49,903 nucleotides of DNA from Desulfarculaceae bacterium (GTDB taxonomy: Bacteria > Desulfobacterota > Desulfarculia > Desulfarculales > Desulfarculaceae). Numbering within the stretch: position 1 is the stretch's first letter; every line of letters starts with the position of its first letter. Position numbers and translations under genes: made by a program. Below are positions 16,447 to 25,156 of the stretch, piece by piece. The DNA lies in NCBI GenBank assembly GCA_021737645.1, contig JAIPDO010000028.1, positions 1 to 49,903 on the forward strand, read 5' to 3'. The notes under the pieces are model-generated. The model was not told the origin of the DNA. It saw only the letters and a list, made by a program, of their open reading frames with translations, and searched no databases.

Positions 16447-19400
16447 ATGCGCGCATCCGCCACAGGATTGTCCCTCGTCCTGGGCCGCACCCTTTTGGCC
16501 TGGTGCGATCAGGTGGGAGCCGGAGGCCTGGACCGCTACGTATCCCTGGGAGGTTTCCAGGGGCTGGAGCGGGCCGAGGCCATGACTCCGGTGGAGGTCA
16601 TCGCCGAGCTTAGAACCGCCGGGCTGCGCGACCGCTCCGGCGATGCCGAGCCGGTTTACCTGAGCTGGCAGCGTTTCCTTAGGCGGGCGGACCAGGGCCT
16701 GCTGGTGGTGGACGCCAGCGAGCTGGACCCCCGCCACTTGGCCGGGGCCGAGCTGTTAAGCAAAAACCCCTACGGCCTGTTGGAGGCGCTGTACGTGGCC
16801 GCCCGGGCCACCGGGGCCTCCCGCTGCCGGGTGCTTCTGCCGCCCCAGCTGGCCGGGCACGCCGCCGGGCTGCTGAACGCCGCCGAGCAGGTGGCGGCCA
16901 GCAACCTGACCGGCAACGGCTCCCTGGAGTTGGAGCTGACCACCGACCGTCAGCCCTCCATCATGGCCCATCCCAGTTCGCCGGAGGCCGAGGCCCCGGT
17001 GCTGATGCACGACCTGGAGACCTGGTACCACGTCTCGCTGGTCATGTCCCTGGGGGCCGACTGGCACGAGGCCCTGGGGGTGGGCGGCCACACCGGCACC
17101 CGCCTGGTGACCCTCTTGGGGGCGGTAAATAAGACCGGGCTGGTGGAAACCCCCATGGGCAGCGACCTGTGGCAGGTGGTCACCGCCCTGGGCGAGGGAG
17201 TCAAGGGAAATAAGCCCCTGGCCCTGGCCATCGACGGCGGCATGGGCGGGTATCTGCCCCCTTCGGCGGCCCAGATTTCCCTGGCCACCGAGGAGCTTAC
17301 CGCCGCCGGGGTAGACCCCGGCCTGGGCACCCTGGAGCTGTTGTCCGCCGGGGAGTGCCTGGTGGACCTCACCCGCCGGGTGCTCTACCGCTATTGGGTC
17401 TTGGCCGGGCAGGAGCCCAGCGCCGAGCGGGGCCTTGTTACCCGGGCCCTGCGCATGGTCACCGAGATAACCAGGGGCAAGGGCCTTCCCCACCATCTGG
17501 ACGAGTTGGCCAAGATCGGCCGGGAGATGACGGTCAAGGGCGTCAACGCCGCCTGGCCCCTGCTCAGTTCCATAACCTACTTCCGCGAGCAGTGGAGCGA
17601 GCACGTGGCCAAGAAGGCCTGCCCCAAGCAGGTTTGCCTTCAGCGGCCCCTGGCCCCCTGTCACCGCACCTGCCCGGCGGGCATCGACATCCCCAGCTTT
17701 TTGGCCCTGGATGGCCACGGCCGCTATTTGGACGCGGTGGCCAGCATCAGCCAGGACAACCCCCTGCCGTTCGTCTGCGGCCTGGTGTGCCCCGGACCCT
17801 GCGAGGGGGCCTGCCTCAGGGGCGGGGTGGACCAGCCCATCTCCATCCGGGCCATGAAGGCGGTTTCCGCGCGCCACGCCTTGGCCGCGGGCGGATATCC
17901 CGCGCCCGAAGTGGCCCCGCCCAGCGGCAAGCGGGTGGCCATTGTGGGAGCCGGCCCCGGCGGGCTCACCGCCGCCTTTTTCCTGGCCAAGGCCGGTCAC
18001 GAGGTCACCATCCTGGAGGCCCAGGAGGATGCCGGAGGCATGCTGCGCTACGGCATCCCCGCCTACCGTTTGCCCCACGAGGCCCTGGAGGCCGAGGTGA
18101 AGCGCATCACCGACCTGGGGGTCGTAATCAAGACCGGCCAGAGCATCGACAGCATCGCCCAGATCAGGGCCCAGGGATATGACGCCATCTTCCTGGCCGT
18201 GGGCACCCAGGTCAGCCGCCTGATTCCCATCGAGGGGGTGGATCAGCCCTTTGTGCTGGGCGGCCTGGACTTCCTCAAAGACGTGCGCGGCGGCGAGGAT
18301 ATCCAGGTGGGCCCCCGCGTGGTGGTGGTGGGCGGCGGCAACGTGTCCATCGACGTGGCGCTCACCGCCATACGCCAGGGCGGCAAGCGGGTGGACATGG
18401 TCTGCCTGGAAAAGCGCCGGGAGATGCCCGCTCACATGGACGAGATAAACCAGGCCTTGGAAGAGGGCGTGGCGGTACACAACTCCTGGGGCCCCATGCG
18501 CATCAACCCCGAAGGCTCCATCACCTTCCAGCGCTGCACCAGGGTCTTTGACGAGCGGGGCCGTTTCAGCCCGGAGTTCGACGCCGAGCGCACCCTGACC
18601 CTGGAAGCCGATCAGGTGATCCTGGCCATAGGCCAGGCCACGGACCTGGCCTGCGTGGAGGCGGGCTCGGCGGTGGAGGTGCAACGCGGGCTCATCTGCA
18701 CTGACCCCGACACCCTGGCCACCAGGGAACAAGGCGTCTTCGCCGGAGGCGACGTGGTCAGCGGGCCGCGCACCGTGGTGGAAGCGGTGGGCGCGGGCAA
18801 ACGGGCCGCGGCCAGCATAGACGCCTATCTGAAGGGCGAGCCCTTCGACCCCGCCGTGGTGGCCCCCACCCGCCGGGGCGAGGTGGAGCCCATCGCGGTG
18901 AGCGCCATGGCGCGCACCAACCTGCGGCGGCCGGAGATGCCCATGCGTCAGGTGGCCGACCGCCAGGGCAACTACCATCAGATCGAGCTGGGCCTCACCG
19001 ACCAGATGGCCCACGACTCGGCCAGCCGCTGCCTGCGCTGCGACCTTTGCATCGGCTGCGGACTGTGCCAGCTGGTGTGCTCGGAGATCGGGGCCGAGGC
19101 CCTGCGCCTGGAGCAAACCGACGCCGACCGCCTGGCCTTCAACCAGTTCACCCGGCCTTCCACCCGCTGCGTGGGCTGCGGGGCCTGCGGCTGCGTGTGC
19201 CCCACCGGGGCCATCAAGGTGGTGGACACCCCCGACGGGCGTCGCCAGACCGTCTTCACCGGCACGGTGGTCAAGGAGCACCAGCTTTTGAGCTGCGGCT
19301 CCTGCGGGGAGCCCTACGCCCCGCCCGCCTACCTGGATCACCTGAAAAAGCGGGTGGGACCGGCGGCGGTGCCCCACGTGGAGCGCGGCATCTGCCCGGC

Positions 19401-19461
19401 CTGCGCCCGTCAGCGCCGGGCCCAGGAGCTGGCCGGACAGCCTTTCTACGGCGTGGCCTAG
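16447..19461 (+). CDS. Degenerate NuoF + GltD-type flavoprotein + ferredoxin fusion (copy A)
   Basis: 1004 residues. Residues 1-385 follow the NuoF (complex I 51-kDa) pattern: YVSLGGFQGL, AGLRDRSG, KNPYGLLEALYVAARATGA, DLETWYHVS, GTRLVTLLGAVNKTGLVETPMG. The glycine-rich FMN loop, the NADH site and the cysteines of the N3 cluster are all missing. Residues ~390-500 carry the GltD-type N-terminal FeS domain (CHRTCPAGIDIP and CGLVCPGPCEGACLRG). FAD (VGAGPGG, ~500) and NAD(P)H (VVGGGNVSID, ~624) Rossmann motifs follow. Two [4Fe-4S] ferredoxin motifs lie near 861 and 907, and a CxxC...CxxC tail at 948-985. I infer electron transfer between NAD(P)H or ferredoxin and the molybdoenzyme. Confidence 0.85.
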   Translation: MRASATGLSLVLGRTLLAWCDQVGAGGLDRYVSLGGFQGLERAEAMTPVEVIAELRTAGLRDRSGDAEPVYLSWQRFLRRADQGLLVVDASELDPRHLAGAELLSKNPYGLLEALYVAARATGASRCRVLLPPQLAGHAAGLLNAAEQVAASNLTGNGSLELELTTDRQPSIMAHPSSPEAEAPVLMHDLETWYHVSLVMSLGADWHEALGVGGHTGTRLVTLLGAVNKTGLVETPMGSDLWQVVTALGEGVKGNKPLALAIDGGMGGYLPPSAAQISLATEELTAAGVDPGLGTLELLSAGECLVDLTRRVLYRYWVLAGQEPSAERGLVTRALRMVTEITRGKGLPHHLDELAKIGREMTVKGVNAAWPLLSSITYFREQWSEHVAKKACPKQVCLQRPLAPCHRTCPAGIDIPSFLALDGHGRYLDAVASISQDNPLPFVCGLVCPGPCEGACLRGGVDQPISIRAMKAVSARHALAAGGYPAPEVAPPSGKRVAIVGAGPGGLTAAFFLAKAGHEVTILEAQEDAGGMLRYGIPAYRLPHEALEAEVKRITDLGVVIKTGQSIDSIAQIRAQGYDAIFLAVGTQVSRLIPIEGVDQPFVLGGLDFLKDVRGGEDIQVGPRVVVVGGGNVSIDVALTAIRQGGKRVDMVCLEKRREMPAHMDEINQALEEGVAVHNSWGPMRINPEGSITFQRCTRVFDERGRFSPEFDAERTLTLEADQVILAIGQATDLACVEAGSAVEVQRGLICTDPDTLATREQGVFAGGDVVSGPRTVVEAVGAGKRAAASIDAYLKGEPFDPAVVAPTRRGEVEPIAVSAMARTNLRRPEMPMRQVADRQGNYHQIELGLTDQMAHDSASRCLRCDLCIGCGLCQLVCSEIGAEALRLEQTDADRLAFNQFTRPSTRCVGCGACGCVCPTGAIKVVDTPDGRRQTVFTGTVVKEHQLLSCGSCGEPYAPPAYLDHLKKRVGPAAVPHVERGICPACARQRRAQELAGQPFYGVA

Positions 19462-19472
19462 CCAAGACCGGC

Positions 19473-19716
19473 CGGCTGCGCCAGGCGGCGCTATGCTGCG
19501 TTGCGGGCGTCGCTCGCCCCCTCGGCGTATTGGCATATACGCCTGCGGGTTTCGCTTTCCCGACGCCTTGCCTAGCACCACCTGGCTGTGCCGGGTCTAT
19601 TTTCGCCAGACCCCGCATGGCGGCGTTGTCGGCGTCACTCGGTCCTCGGCGTAGGTAGACTACGCCTGCGTCCCTCGTTCGCCTGCCGCCTTGCCCTGCG
19701 GCGCCTGGCTGTGCCG
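19473..19716. repeat. Dispersed ~120-bp palindromic repeat, two tandem units
   Basis: Unit 1 (about 19473-19593) and unit 2 (about 19600-19716) each start with a CGCCAG motif and end with CTGGCTGTGCCG. Each has a central dyad: GGCGTATTGGCATATACGCC in unit 1, GGCGTAGGTAGACTACGCC in unit 2. A homologous two-unit block lies at 39006-39244. Non-coding; it fills most of the 19462-19973 gap with the terminator at 19795. Confidence 0.8.
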
Positions 19717-19794
19717 GGGTTGGTTGTATACCCCCGGAGATTATGACGCCGTCAAACTTTTAATAAATGAGCGGGTTGGCGTTCCCGCGCAACT

Positions 19795-19825
19795 AAGCCC
19801 CCGGCCCAGCGGCCGGGGGCTTTTT
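19795..19825 (+). terminator. Rho-independent terminator after copy A
   Basis: AAGCCCCCGGCC / GGCCGGGGGCTT with a CAGC loop, followed by TTTTT. It separates copy A from copy B, so copy B (19974) probably has its own promoter between 19826 and 19973. Confidence 0.85.
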
Positions 19826-19973
19826 GTCGCCCATGGTGAGACGGTTGCCGGGTTTTCCCGTCCGGTGTTAGGCTTGGCTTGGCCCCAGGGGCGCGGAGGT
19901 ATATAATCCCCCAAGCCGAGCGGCCATTTATCAGTCTTTAATACCAGATACCAGCCGAGAGGCAGAGAGAGCC

Positions 19974-22967
19974 ATGAGCGCCCCTTCCACTGATTTGCCT
20001 TACCCGCTTTTGCAACGTCTGACAGACGACGAGCTGTCCAACCTGGACCATTACCTGGCCGTCGGCGGTTTTGCCCGCGAAAGCCTGACCCTGTTGGAGG
20101 CGGTGGTGCGCCTGCGCGAGTCCGGCCTGCGCCGCCGCAATGGTTTGGGGCAGCCGGTGTTCTTGGAGTGGTGGGAGTTCGCCCGCTTCCCTCAAAAGGG
20201 CGAGATGGTGGCGGACGCCCGCCTGCGCGACCCCGAGAGCCTGGTGGAACCCAAGCTGCTGACCCGCGACCCCTATGGCCTCATCGAGGCCCTGCACCTG
20301 GCCTACCTGGTCAGCGGGGTCCGCAAGGCCCGGTTGCTGCTTGACCCCACCCTGGCCTCCATGCGCCCGGTTATGCTCGATGCCATGGAGGATCTGGCCC
20401 GCCGGGGAATCCCAGCAGGGGTCGATCTGGACCTGGAAATTTTGCTGGGCCCAACGCCGCCCATGCCGCTCGCCGAGGGTCAGGCCCGCCTGAGCCACTG
20501 CCTGGAGACCTGGTATCAGATCCGGCGCATCCTGGAGCATCCGGGCCTGGGCTCGGAGTACGCCGGCCATGCCGCCACACGGCTGATCACCGTGGGGGGG
20601 AAGGTGAAACGCAAGGGCTTGGTGGAAGTGCTGATGAACCGGCCTTTGGGGCAGATTTTGGACCGGGCCGGCGGCTTGGACGAGAAAGAGCCTCCCAAGG
20701 CCCTGGCCCTGGATTCCGGGGTGGGTGGCTTTTTGCCGGTGGCCAGCGGTTCCTTGCCCCTGGCCCCGGAAGAAATGATGACCGCCGGGGTGAGGCCCGG
20801 TTTCGGCACCCTGTTCGCGGTGGGGCCGGAAAGCTGTATTGTGGACCTGACCCGCCGGGCCCTGATCCGCCTGGCCCAGCTGGGCGATCACCCCTCCGAG
20901 TCCTCGCGCAGCCTCACCTGGCACGCGGTGCGCCTGACCATCCAGCTTTCTTTGCGCCGGGGCGGCCCCGAGGCGGTGGAGCAGCTGGACGGCATCGCCG
21001 CTCAACTGGAGCGCATGGGCTCTCCGGCGGCCTGGCCCCTGGTGTCCTCGTTGCGCTATTTCCACGACGAATGGGCCGCCCACGCCGCAGGGCAGTCCTG
21101 CGTGGCCTTCGACTGCCTCCGGCCCCTGGTGGCCCCTTGCCACTCCGGCTGTCCGGCGGGCATCGACATTCCCTCTTTCATGGCCCTGGTGGGCCAGGGC
21201 AAGCACCGCGAGGCGGTGGAGGTGATCCGCCGGGATAACCCCTTGCCCTACATCTGCGGCCTGGTGTGCCCGGCCCCCTGCGAGCGCTCCTGCCTCAGAG
21301 GCGAGATGGACCAGCCCATCAGCATCCGGGCCATGAAGGCGGTGGCCGCCAAGCACGCCCTGGAACAGGGCGGCTATCCCAAGCCTCAGGTCTCGCTGCC
21401 CACCGGCAAGCGGGTGGCAGTGATCGGCGGCGGCCCCGCCGGGCTCACCGCAGCCTACTTCCTGGCCATCTATGGCCACGAGGCCACGCTTTTCGAGGCC
21501 CAGGAGGTAATGGGCGGCACCACCTATCTGGGCATCCCCGCCTATCGCCTGCCCCGGGAGGTGATTGAGGCCGAGGTGGACGCCATCGCCGAGGCGGGGG
21601 TGGATATCCAGACCGGTAAGGCCCTGGGGCGCGACTTTACCCTGGACGAGCTCAAGGCCCAGGGCTATGACGCGGTTTTCCTGGGCATTGGAGCCCACGA
21701 GGGCTACACCCTGGGCATCGAGGGCGAAGGCGACTTCCCCCAGGTGCACGACGCCATCACCTTCCTGCGCAATGTTTCCCTGGGCACCCAGGGCGCGCCC
21801 GCCGACAAGGTGGTGGTGGTGGGCGGCGGCAACGCGGCCATGGACGCGGCCCGCACCTGCCGCCGCCTGGGCTGCGAGGTGACCATAAGCTACCGCCGCA
21901 CCAGAGGCGAGATGCCCGCCCACGACGAGGAGATCGACGACGCCCTGGCCGAGGGCATCGACATCGCCTTCCTCACCATCCCCATGGAGGTGGTTGGCGA
22001 AAACGGGCAGGTCACCGGGCTCAAGTGTCTGCGGGCCGAACTGGGCCCCCCGGACGCCTCGGGCCGCCGCCGCCCCCAGCCGGTGGCTGAAAGCAATTTC
22101 ATCATGCCCGCCGGGGCGGTGATCTCGGCCATCAGCCAGCGCCCCGACCTGGCCTGCCTGGGCCCCTGGGCCCAGGACGCCAGCCTGTGCGCCAAGACGG
22201 TGTACGCCGATCCGGCCACCGGCCAGACCTCCCTGGGCTGGCTGTTCGCCGGGGGCGACGCGGTTACCGGCCCGGCCACGGTGGTGGAGGCGGTGGCCGC
22301 GGGCAAGCGCTCCGCCCTGGCCATGGACGCCTACCTGACCGGCAAGACCCTGGAGTTGGCCCTGGGCTTCCCCCACCCCCGGGCCCGAGTGGAGCCCATC
22401 ATCATGAGCGCGGAGGAAAAGATCCGCCTGAGGCGCCCGGAGATTCCCAAACTGGACCCGGTGGCGAGGGCCACCACCTTTGACCAGGCCGAACTGGGCC
22501 TGGACGACGCCATGGGCCTGAACGAGGCCAAGCGCTGCCTGCGCTGCGATTTGTGCATGGGCTGCGGCCTGTGCCAGACCGCCTGCGCCGAGGTGGGGGT
22601 GAACGCCCTGATTTTGGCCGACACCAAGGCCGACCGGGGGGTGGTGTTGGACTTCCACCGTGCGGCGGACAAATGCATCGGCTGCGGTTCCTGCGCCAAC
22701 GCCTGCCCCTCCGGGGCCATCAAGTTGGTGGACGAAGAAGGCAAGCGCAAGACCACCCTGGCGGGCACGGTGCTCAAGGAGATGGAGTTGGTCAAGTGTT
22801 CCCGCTGCGGCCAGCCCTATGCCCCGGCGGCCTATTTGGACCAGGTGGCCGGACGTCTGGACCAGCGCCACAAGCCCCTTCGCCTGGAGCAGTGCATCTG
22901 TCCTCAGTGCGCCCGCCAAAACAGCGCCCGCCAGCAATGGTCCGGGCGTTTCGCCAGTCTGAAGTAA
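19974..22967 (+). CDS. Degenerate NuoF + GltD-type flavoprotein + ferredoxin fusion (copy B)
   Basis: 997 residues, collinear with copy A. Residues 1-370 are NuoF-like (YLAVGGFARESL, SGLRRRNGLGQPVFLEW, RDPYGLIEALHLAY, CLETWYQI, ATRLITVGGKVKRKGLVEV). The FMN glycine loop, NADH site and N3 cysteines are again missing. The FeS domain is CHSGCPAGIDIPSF plus CGLVCPAPCERSCLRG. The FAD motif is VIGGGPAG (~479) and the NAD(P)H motif VVGGGNAAMD (~614). Ferredoxin motifs are CLRCDLCMGCGLC (~853) and CIGCGSCANACP (~900), and a C-terminal CSRCG..CPQC pair follows. Divergence from copy A is spread throughout, so the duplication is old. With its own upstream terminator it may serve a second partner enzyme. 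Confidence 0.85.
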   Translation: MSAPSTDLPYPLLQRLTDDELSNLDHYLAVGGFARESLTLLEAVVRLRESGLRRRNGLGQPVFLEWWEFARFPQKGEMVADARLRDPESLVEPKLLTRDPYGLIEALHLAYLVSGVRKARLLLDPTLASMRPVMLDAMEDLARRGIPAGVDLDLEILLGPTPPMPLAEGQARLSHCLETWYQIRRILEHPGLGSEYAGHAATRLITVGGKVKRKGLVEVLMNRPLGQILDRAGGLDEKEPPKALALDSGVGGFLPVASGSLPLAPEEMMTAGVRPGFGTLFAVGPESCIVDLTRRALIRLAQLGDHPSESSRSLTWHAVRLTIQLSLRRGGPEAVEQLDGIAAQLERMGSPAAWPLVSSLRYFHDEWAAHAAGQSCVAFDCLRPLVAPCHSGCPAGIDIPSFMALVGQGKHREAVEVIRRDNPLPYICGLVCPAPCERSCLRGEMDQPISIRAMKAVAAKHALEQGGYPKPQVSLPTGKRVAVIGGGPAGLTAAYFLAIYGHEATLFEAQEVMGGTTYLGIPAYRLPREVIEAEVDAIAEAGVDIQTGKALGRDFTLDELKAQGYDAVFLGIGAHEGYTLGIEGEGDFPQVHDAITFLRNVSLGTQGAPADKVVVVGGGNAAMDAARTCRRLGCEVTISYRRTRGEMPAHDEEIDDALAEGIDIAFLTIPMEVVGENGQVTGLKCLRAELGPPDASGRRRPQPVAESNFIMPAGAVISAISQRPDLACLGPWAQDASLCAKTVYADPATGQTSLGWLFAGGDAVTGPATVVEAVAAGKRSALAMDAYLTGKTLELALGFPHPRARVEPIIMSAEEKIRLRRPEIPKLDPVARATTFDQAELGLDDAMGLNEAKRCLRCDLCMGCGLCQTACAEVGVNALILADTKADRGVVLDFHRAADKCIGCGSCANACPSGAIKLVDEEGKRKTTLAGTVLKEMELVKCSRCGQPYAPAAYLDQVAGRLDQRHKPLRLEQCICPQCARQNSARQQWSGRFASLK

Positions 22968-22994
22968 TTACTTTAATACAGTGTACCCTCCCGC

Positions 22995-23020
22995 CGCCCC
23001 GGCCTTTTCCGGCCGGGGCG
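22995..23020 (+). terminator. GC hairpin after copy B
   Basis: CGCCCCGGCC / GGCCGGGGCG with a TTTTCC loop, 27 bases after the stop. There is no following T-run, so terminator function is uncertain. Confidence 0.4.
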
Positions 23021-23122
23021 AGTGGGATAAAATCGAGGCGATGGCTTTTAATGCCCATGACATGGCTTGCCAAAGGCGGCGGGGCGTTATAGGCTGGAGT
23101 CGTTGGCGCAAAGGAGGTTAAT

Positions 23123-23590
23123 TTGGCCCAGACCCCCATCGGTGAATTCGCGGAGTTCCGGCCTTCCTGGCAGTCCTTCGGGGTGTGGTACTTCGGGATA
23201 TTCATTTTTCTGGCCGGTCCCCAGATAAACCCGGAGACTTGGGTTTCGGCCGCCTTGGGTCAGCTAATCGCCTCGATCATCGCAGCCTACGTGGTCATCG
23301 TCCGCTTCACCCGCATGTACAGGGTTACGCCCGAGACCCTGGAGGTGGAGCGCACTTTTCCCTCCCATGTGAAGCAGGAGGTGAAGATCGCGGACATAAC
23401 CCTGGTGGACCTGCGCCGGGGCATGACCCAGCGTGTGCTGGGGGTGGCCCACGTGCACGTGTATGCCAAGGGGCCCGAGGGCGAAGTGCAGCTTCGCTTG
23501 AACGGAGTGCCTAATCCGGTGCGCTTTAAGCAGGTGCTGGTGGACAGGGGGGCGGCCAACGAGCGGGTTTTCGGTGCCTTTAGGAGCTAA
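23123..23590 (+). CDS. Small membrane protein with a PH-like (YdbS/DUF304-type) domain
   Basis: 155 residues. The TTG start is set by AAAGGAGGT about six bases upstream. Two hydrophobic segments (VWYFGIFIFLAGP and LGQLIASIIAAYVVIVRF) precede a short beta-rich domain (MYRVTPETLEVERTF ... VKIADITLVDLRRGMTQRVLGVAHVHVYA). That is the pattern of bacterial pleckstrin-homology DUF304 proteins. Function unknown. I place it in this family by pattern only. Confidence 0.6.
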   Translation: MAQTPIGEFAEFRPSWQSFGVWYFGIFIFLAGPQINPETWVSAALGQLIASIIAAYVVIVRFTRMYRVTPETLEVERTFPSHVKQEVKIADITLVDLRRGMTQRVLGVAHVHVYAKGPEGEVQLRLNGVPNPVRFKQVLVDRGAANERVFGAFRS

Positions 23591-23609
23591 CTCCTGAAGC
23601 TGCAAAGGT

Positions 23610-23639
23610 TTGACAGGCACTATAGGCCCGTGCTACCTA
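23610..23639 (+). promoter_or_regulatory. Weak candidate promoter for the 116-residue membrane protein
   Basis: Perfect TTGACA at 23610-23615, then 18 bases, then TACCTA preceded by TGC. The -35 is good and the -10 poor. The start codon at 23715 is 75 bases downstream. Confidence 0.35.
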
Positions 23640-23714
23640 AGAAAAGAGCGGGAAGGCACCCGAGAGCCACCCGCCTAATCCAAGAAACAAACTTTCTCTA
23701 AGGAGGATAGCGTC

Positions 23715-24065
23715 ATGGTGGCTTTGGTGGGTGGATTAATAGCCCTATTGTTGGGAATCATCGGCATCTTTGCCTGGTGGGATGAATTCCTGTGGCTGCT
23801 AAAGGGCGTTATACCGCCCATCTTGATCCTCGGCGGCATCTTGGCCACCTACCTGGGGGCCGAGGAAATGAAGGACAAAAAGCGCGCCGAGAGCGAGTCG
23901 GCCATGGAGCCCTTCAGCCCCGCCCCGGCCGGCGATGAAGAGGCCGAGCGCTACAAGAAGGAAGTGGCCGAGCTTAAAGCCAAGCTGGCCGCCATGGAAG
24001 ATTCGGACCAAGCGGTGGAGGTCCCTGAGGGCGAAATCACCGGCGAGGAAGAAAAGGCCAAATAA
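23715..24065 (+). CDS. Small two-helix membrane protein, MamI-like N-terminus
   Basis: 116 residues, with AAGGAGGA seven bases before the ATG. Two membrane helices (VALVGGLIALLLGIIGIFAWW and GVIPPILILGGILATYLGA) with a WWDEFLWLLKG linker are followed by an acidic, charged coiled-coil tail. The helix-WW-linker-helix pattern resembles magnetosome MamI and many small deltaproteobacterial membrane proteins; no other magnetosome gene is present, so I do not call it mamI. Function unknown. Confidence 0.6.
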   Translation: MVALVGGLIALLLGIIGIFAWWDEFLWLLKGVIPPILILGGILATYLGAEEMKDKKRAESESAMEPFSPAPAGDEEAERYKKEVAELKAKLAAMEDSDQAVEVPEGEITGEEEKAK

Positions 24066-24099
24066 CCGACGGGTCTTTTATCCCGTGGGATTAAGTTCT

Positions 24100-24134
24100 A
24101 GGGGGCGCGCCTTGGGGTGCGTCCCCTATTTTTT
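24100..24134 (+). terminator. Rho-independent terminator of the small membrane protein gene
   Basis: AGGGGGCGC pairs with GCGTCCCCT (one G-U pair), followed by ATTTTTT. It reaches into the 3' end of the convergent hydrolase gene. Confidence 0.7.
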
Positions 24135-25154
24135 GCCGTCGCGCCCTTGGTGGGTTTCCCATATCCCGTCCCCCTTCACGGCCCCGAACATCACCGGCCC
24201 CCTGATCCAGGCCAGGGCCGTTGGCTCGCCCCTCAGGTAGGCGTCCAGGAATCCCTGGCAAGCCATGAGGATGAGCTGATGATAGCGCGCCTCGTGGGGC
24301 GGGCGATCCGGGCCGGGGGGGTATCCCAGGGGGGTGCGGTGGTCGGCCTGGTCCAACCAAAGCAGGTATTGGTCGGCCCTGATGATGTTGTCAAAAGGCA
24401 CCCGGCGCTCCTCGGCCGGGGTCACCCCCAGGCGGGCTTCGTCCTGGCCGCCGCTCACATGCAGGCCCGGCAGGTTGATGCTGTTGTAGGCCCGGGAAAA
24501 GTTGCGCTGGTCCTGGGAAACGGGGGGGCTGAACACGATAAAGGCCCGGGGCACCGGGTCGCGCAGGCTGCGCAGCCCCACGTCGGTGGAGAACATCTGC
24601 CCGGCGGCCAACAGGGCGGTGAGCGCCCCCATGGAGTGGCCCATCACGGCCACGTTGTTCAGATCGATGTTGTTTTGCCAGGGGCCGGCCTGATAATCGC
24701 GTAGGGAAAGTTTTTGCAGGACAAAGGCCAGGTCCCCGGCCCTGAGCAGGTAGTTGCGCGGGTTGCGCGCCGCCCGCCACAGCCGCCAGGCGGCGAACAG
24801 GCGGTTGGTGTCCGCGCCCAGGCTCATGTCGCTGCCGTAGTGCTGCATGGCCGTCACGTAGTAGCCGTGGGAGCACAAAAAGCGGGCGATATAGCCCAGG
24901 GCGTCGCGGCTGTCGCCCAGGCCGTGGGAGATGAGCACCACCGGCCAGGGGCCGGGCGCTCCCAAAGGACGGTAAATTTTCACCGGCACCTTGCGGGCCC
25001 GCCGCGCATCGTTCCAGGTTTCGTAGCTGATGGAAGCCAGATAAGGCCCGGCCTGAGGCGGGTCGCTGGGCGCGGCGGCCCAAGCGCGGCCTCCCGCCGC
25101 CAGCACCAGCAGCAGGCAAAGCAGAGACAAGCAGGCGCGGCGAGTCGTTGCCAT
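24126..25154 (-). CDS. Exported alpha/beta hydrolase (dienelactone hydrolase/lipase-like)
   Basis: 342 residues. A signal peptide is visible (RRACLSLLCLLLVLAAGGRAWAA). Core motifs are the oxyanion-hole region VVLISHGLGDSRDAL and the nucleophile elbow GHSMGAL. Likely Asp and His partners lie in SGGQDEARLG and WLDQADHRTPLG. Hydrolysis of an ester in the periplasm is likely; the substrate is unknown. The ATG at 25154 is chosen because the signal peptide follows it; the longer ORF upstream is a shadow of the dehydrogenase gene. It starts two bases after that gene's stop. Confidence 0.83.
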   Translation of the reverse strand: MATTRRACLSLLCLLLVLAAGGRAWAAAPSDPPQAGPYLASISYETWNDARRARKVPVKIYRPLGAPGPWPVVLISHGLGDSRDALGYIARFLCSHGYYVTAMQHYGSDMSLGADTNRLFAAWRLWRAARNPRNYLLRAGDLAFVLQKLSLRDYQAGPWQNNIDLNNVAVMGHSMGALTALLAAGQMFSTDVGLRSLRDPVPRAFIVFSPPVSQDQRNFSRAYNSINLPGLHVSGGQDEARLGVTPAEERRVPFDNIIRADQYLLWLDQADHRTPLGYPPGPDRPPHEARYHQLILMACQGFLDAYLRGEPTALAWIRGPVMFGAVKGDGIWETHQGRDGKK

Positions 25155-25156
25155 GT

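Noticed and set aside
13724..22937. Very long antisense open frames opposite the molybdoenzyme and flavoprotein genes
   Set aside because: Composition (Gly, His, Ala, Gln) and lack of motifs mark them as shadows of high-GC codon use.
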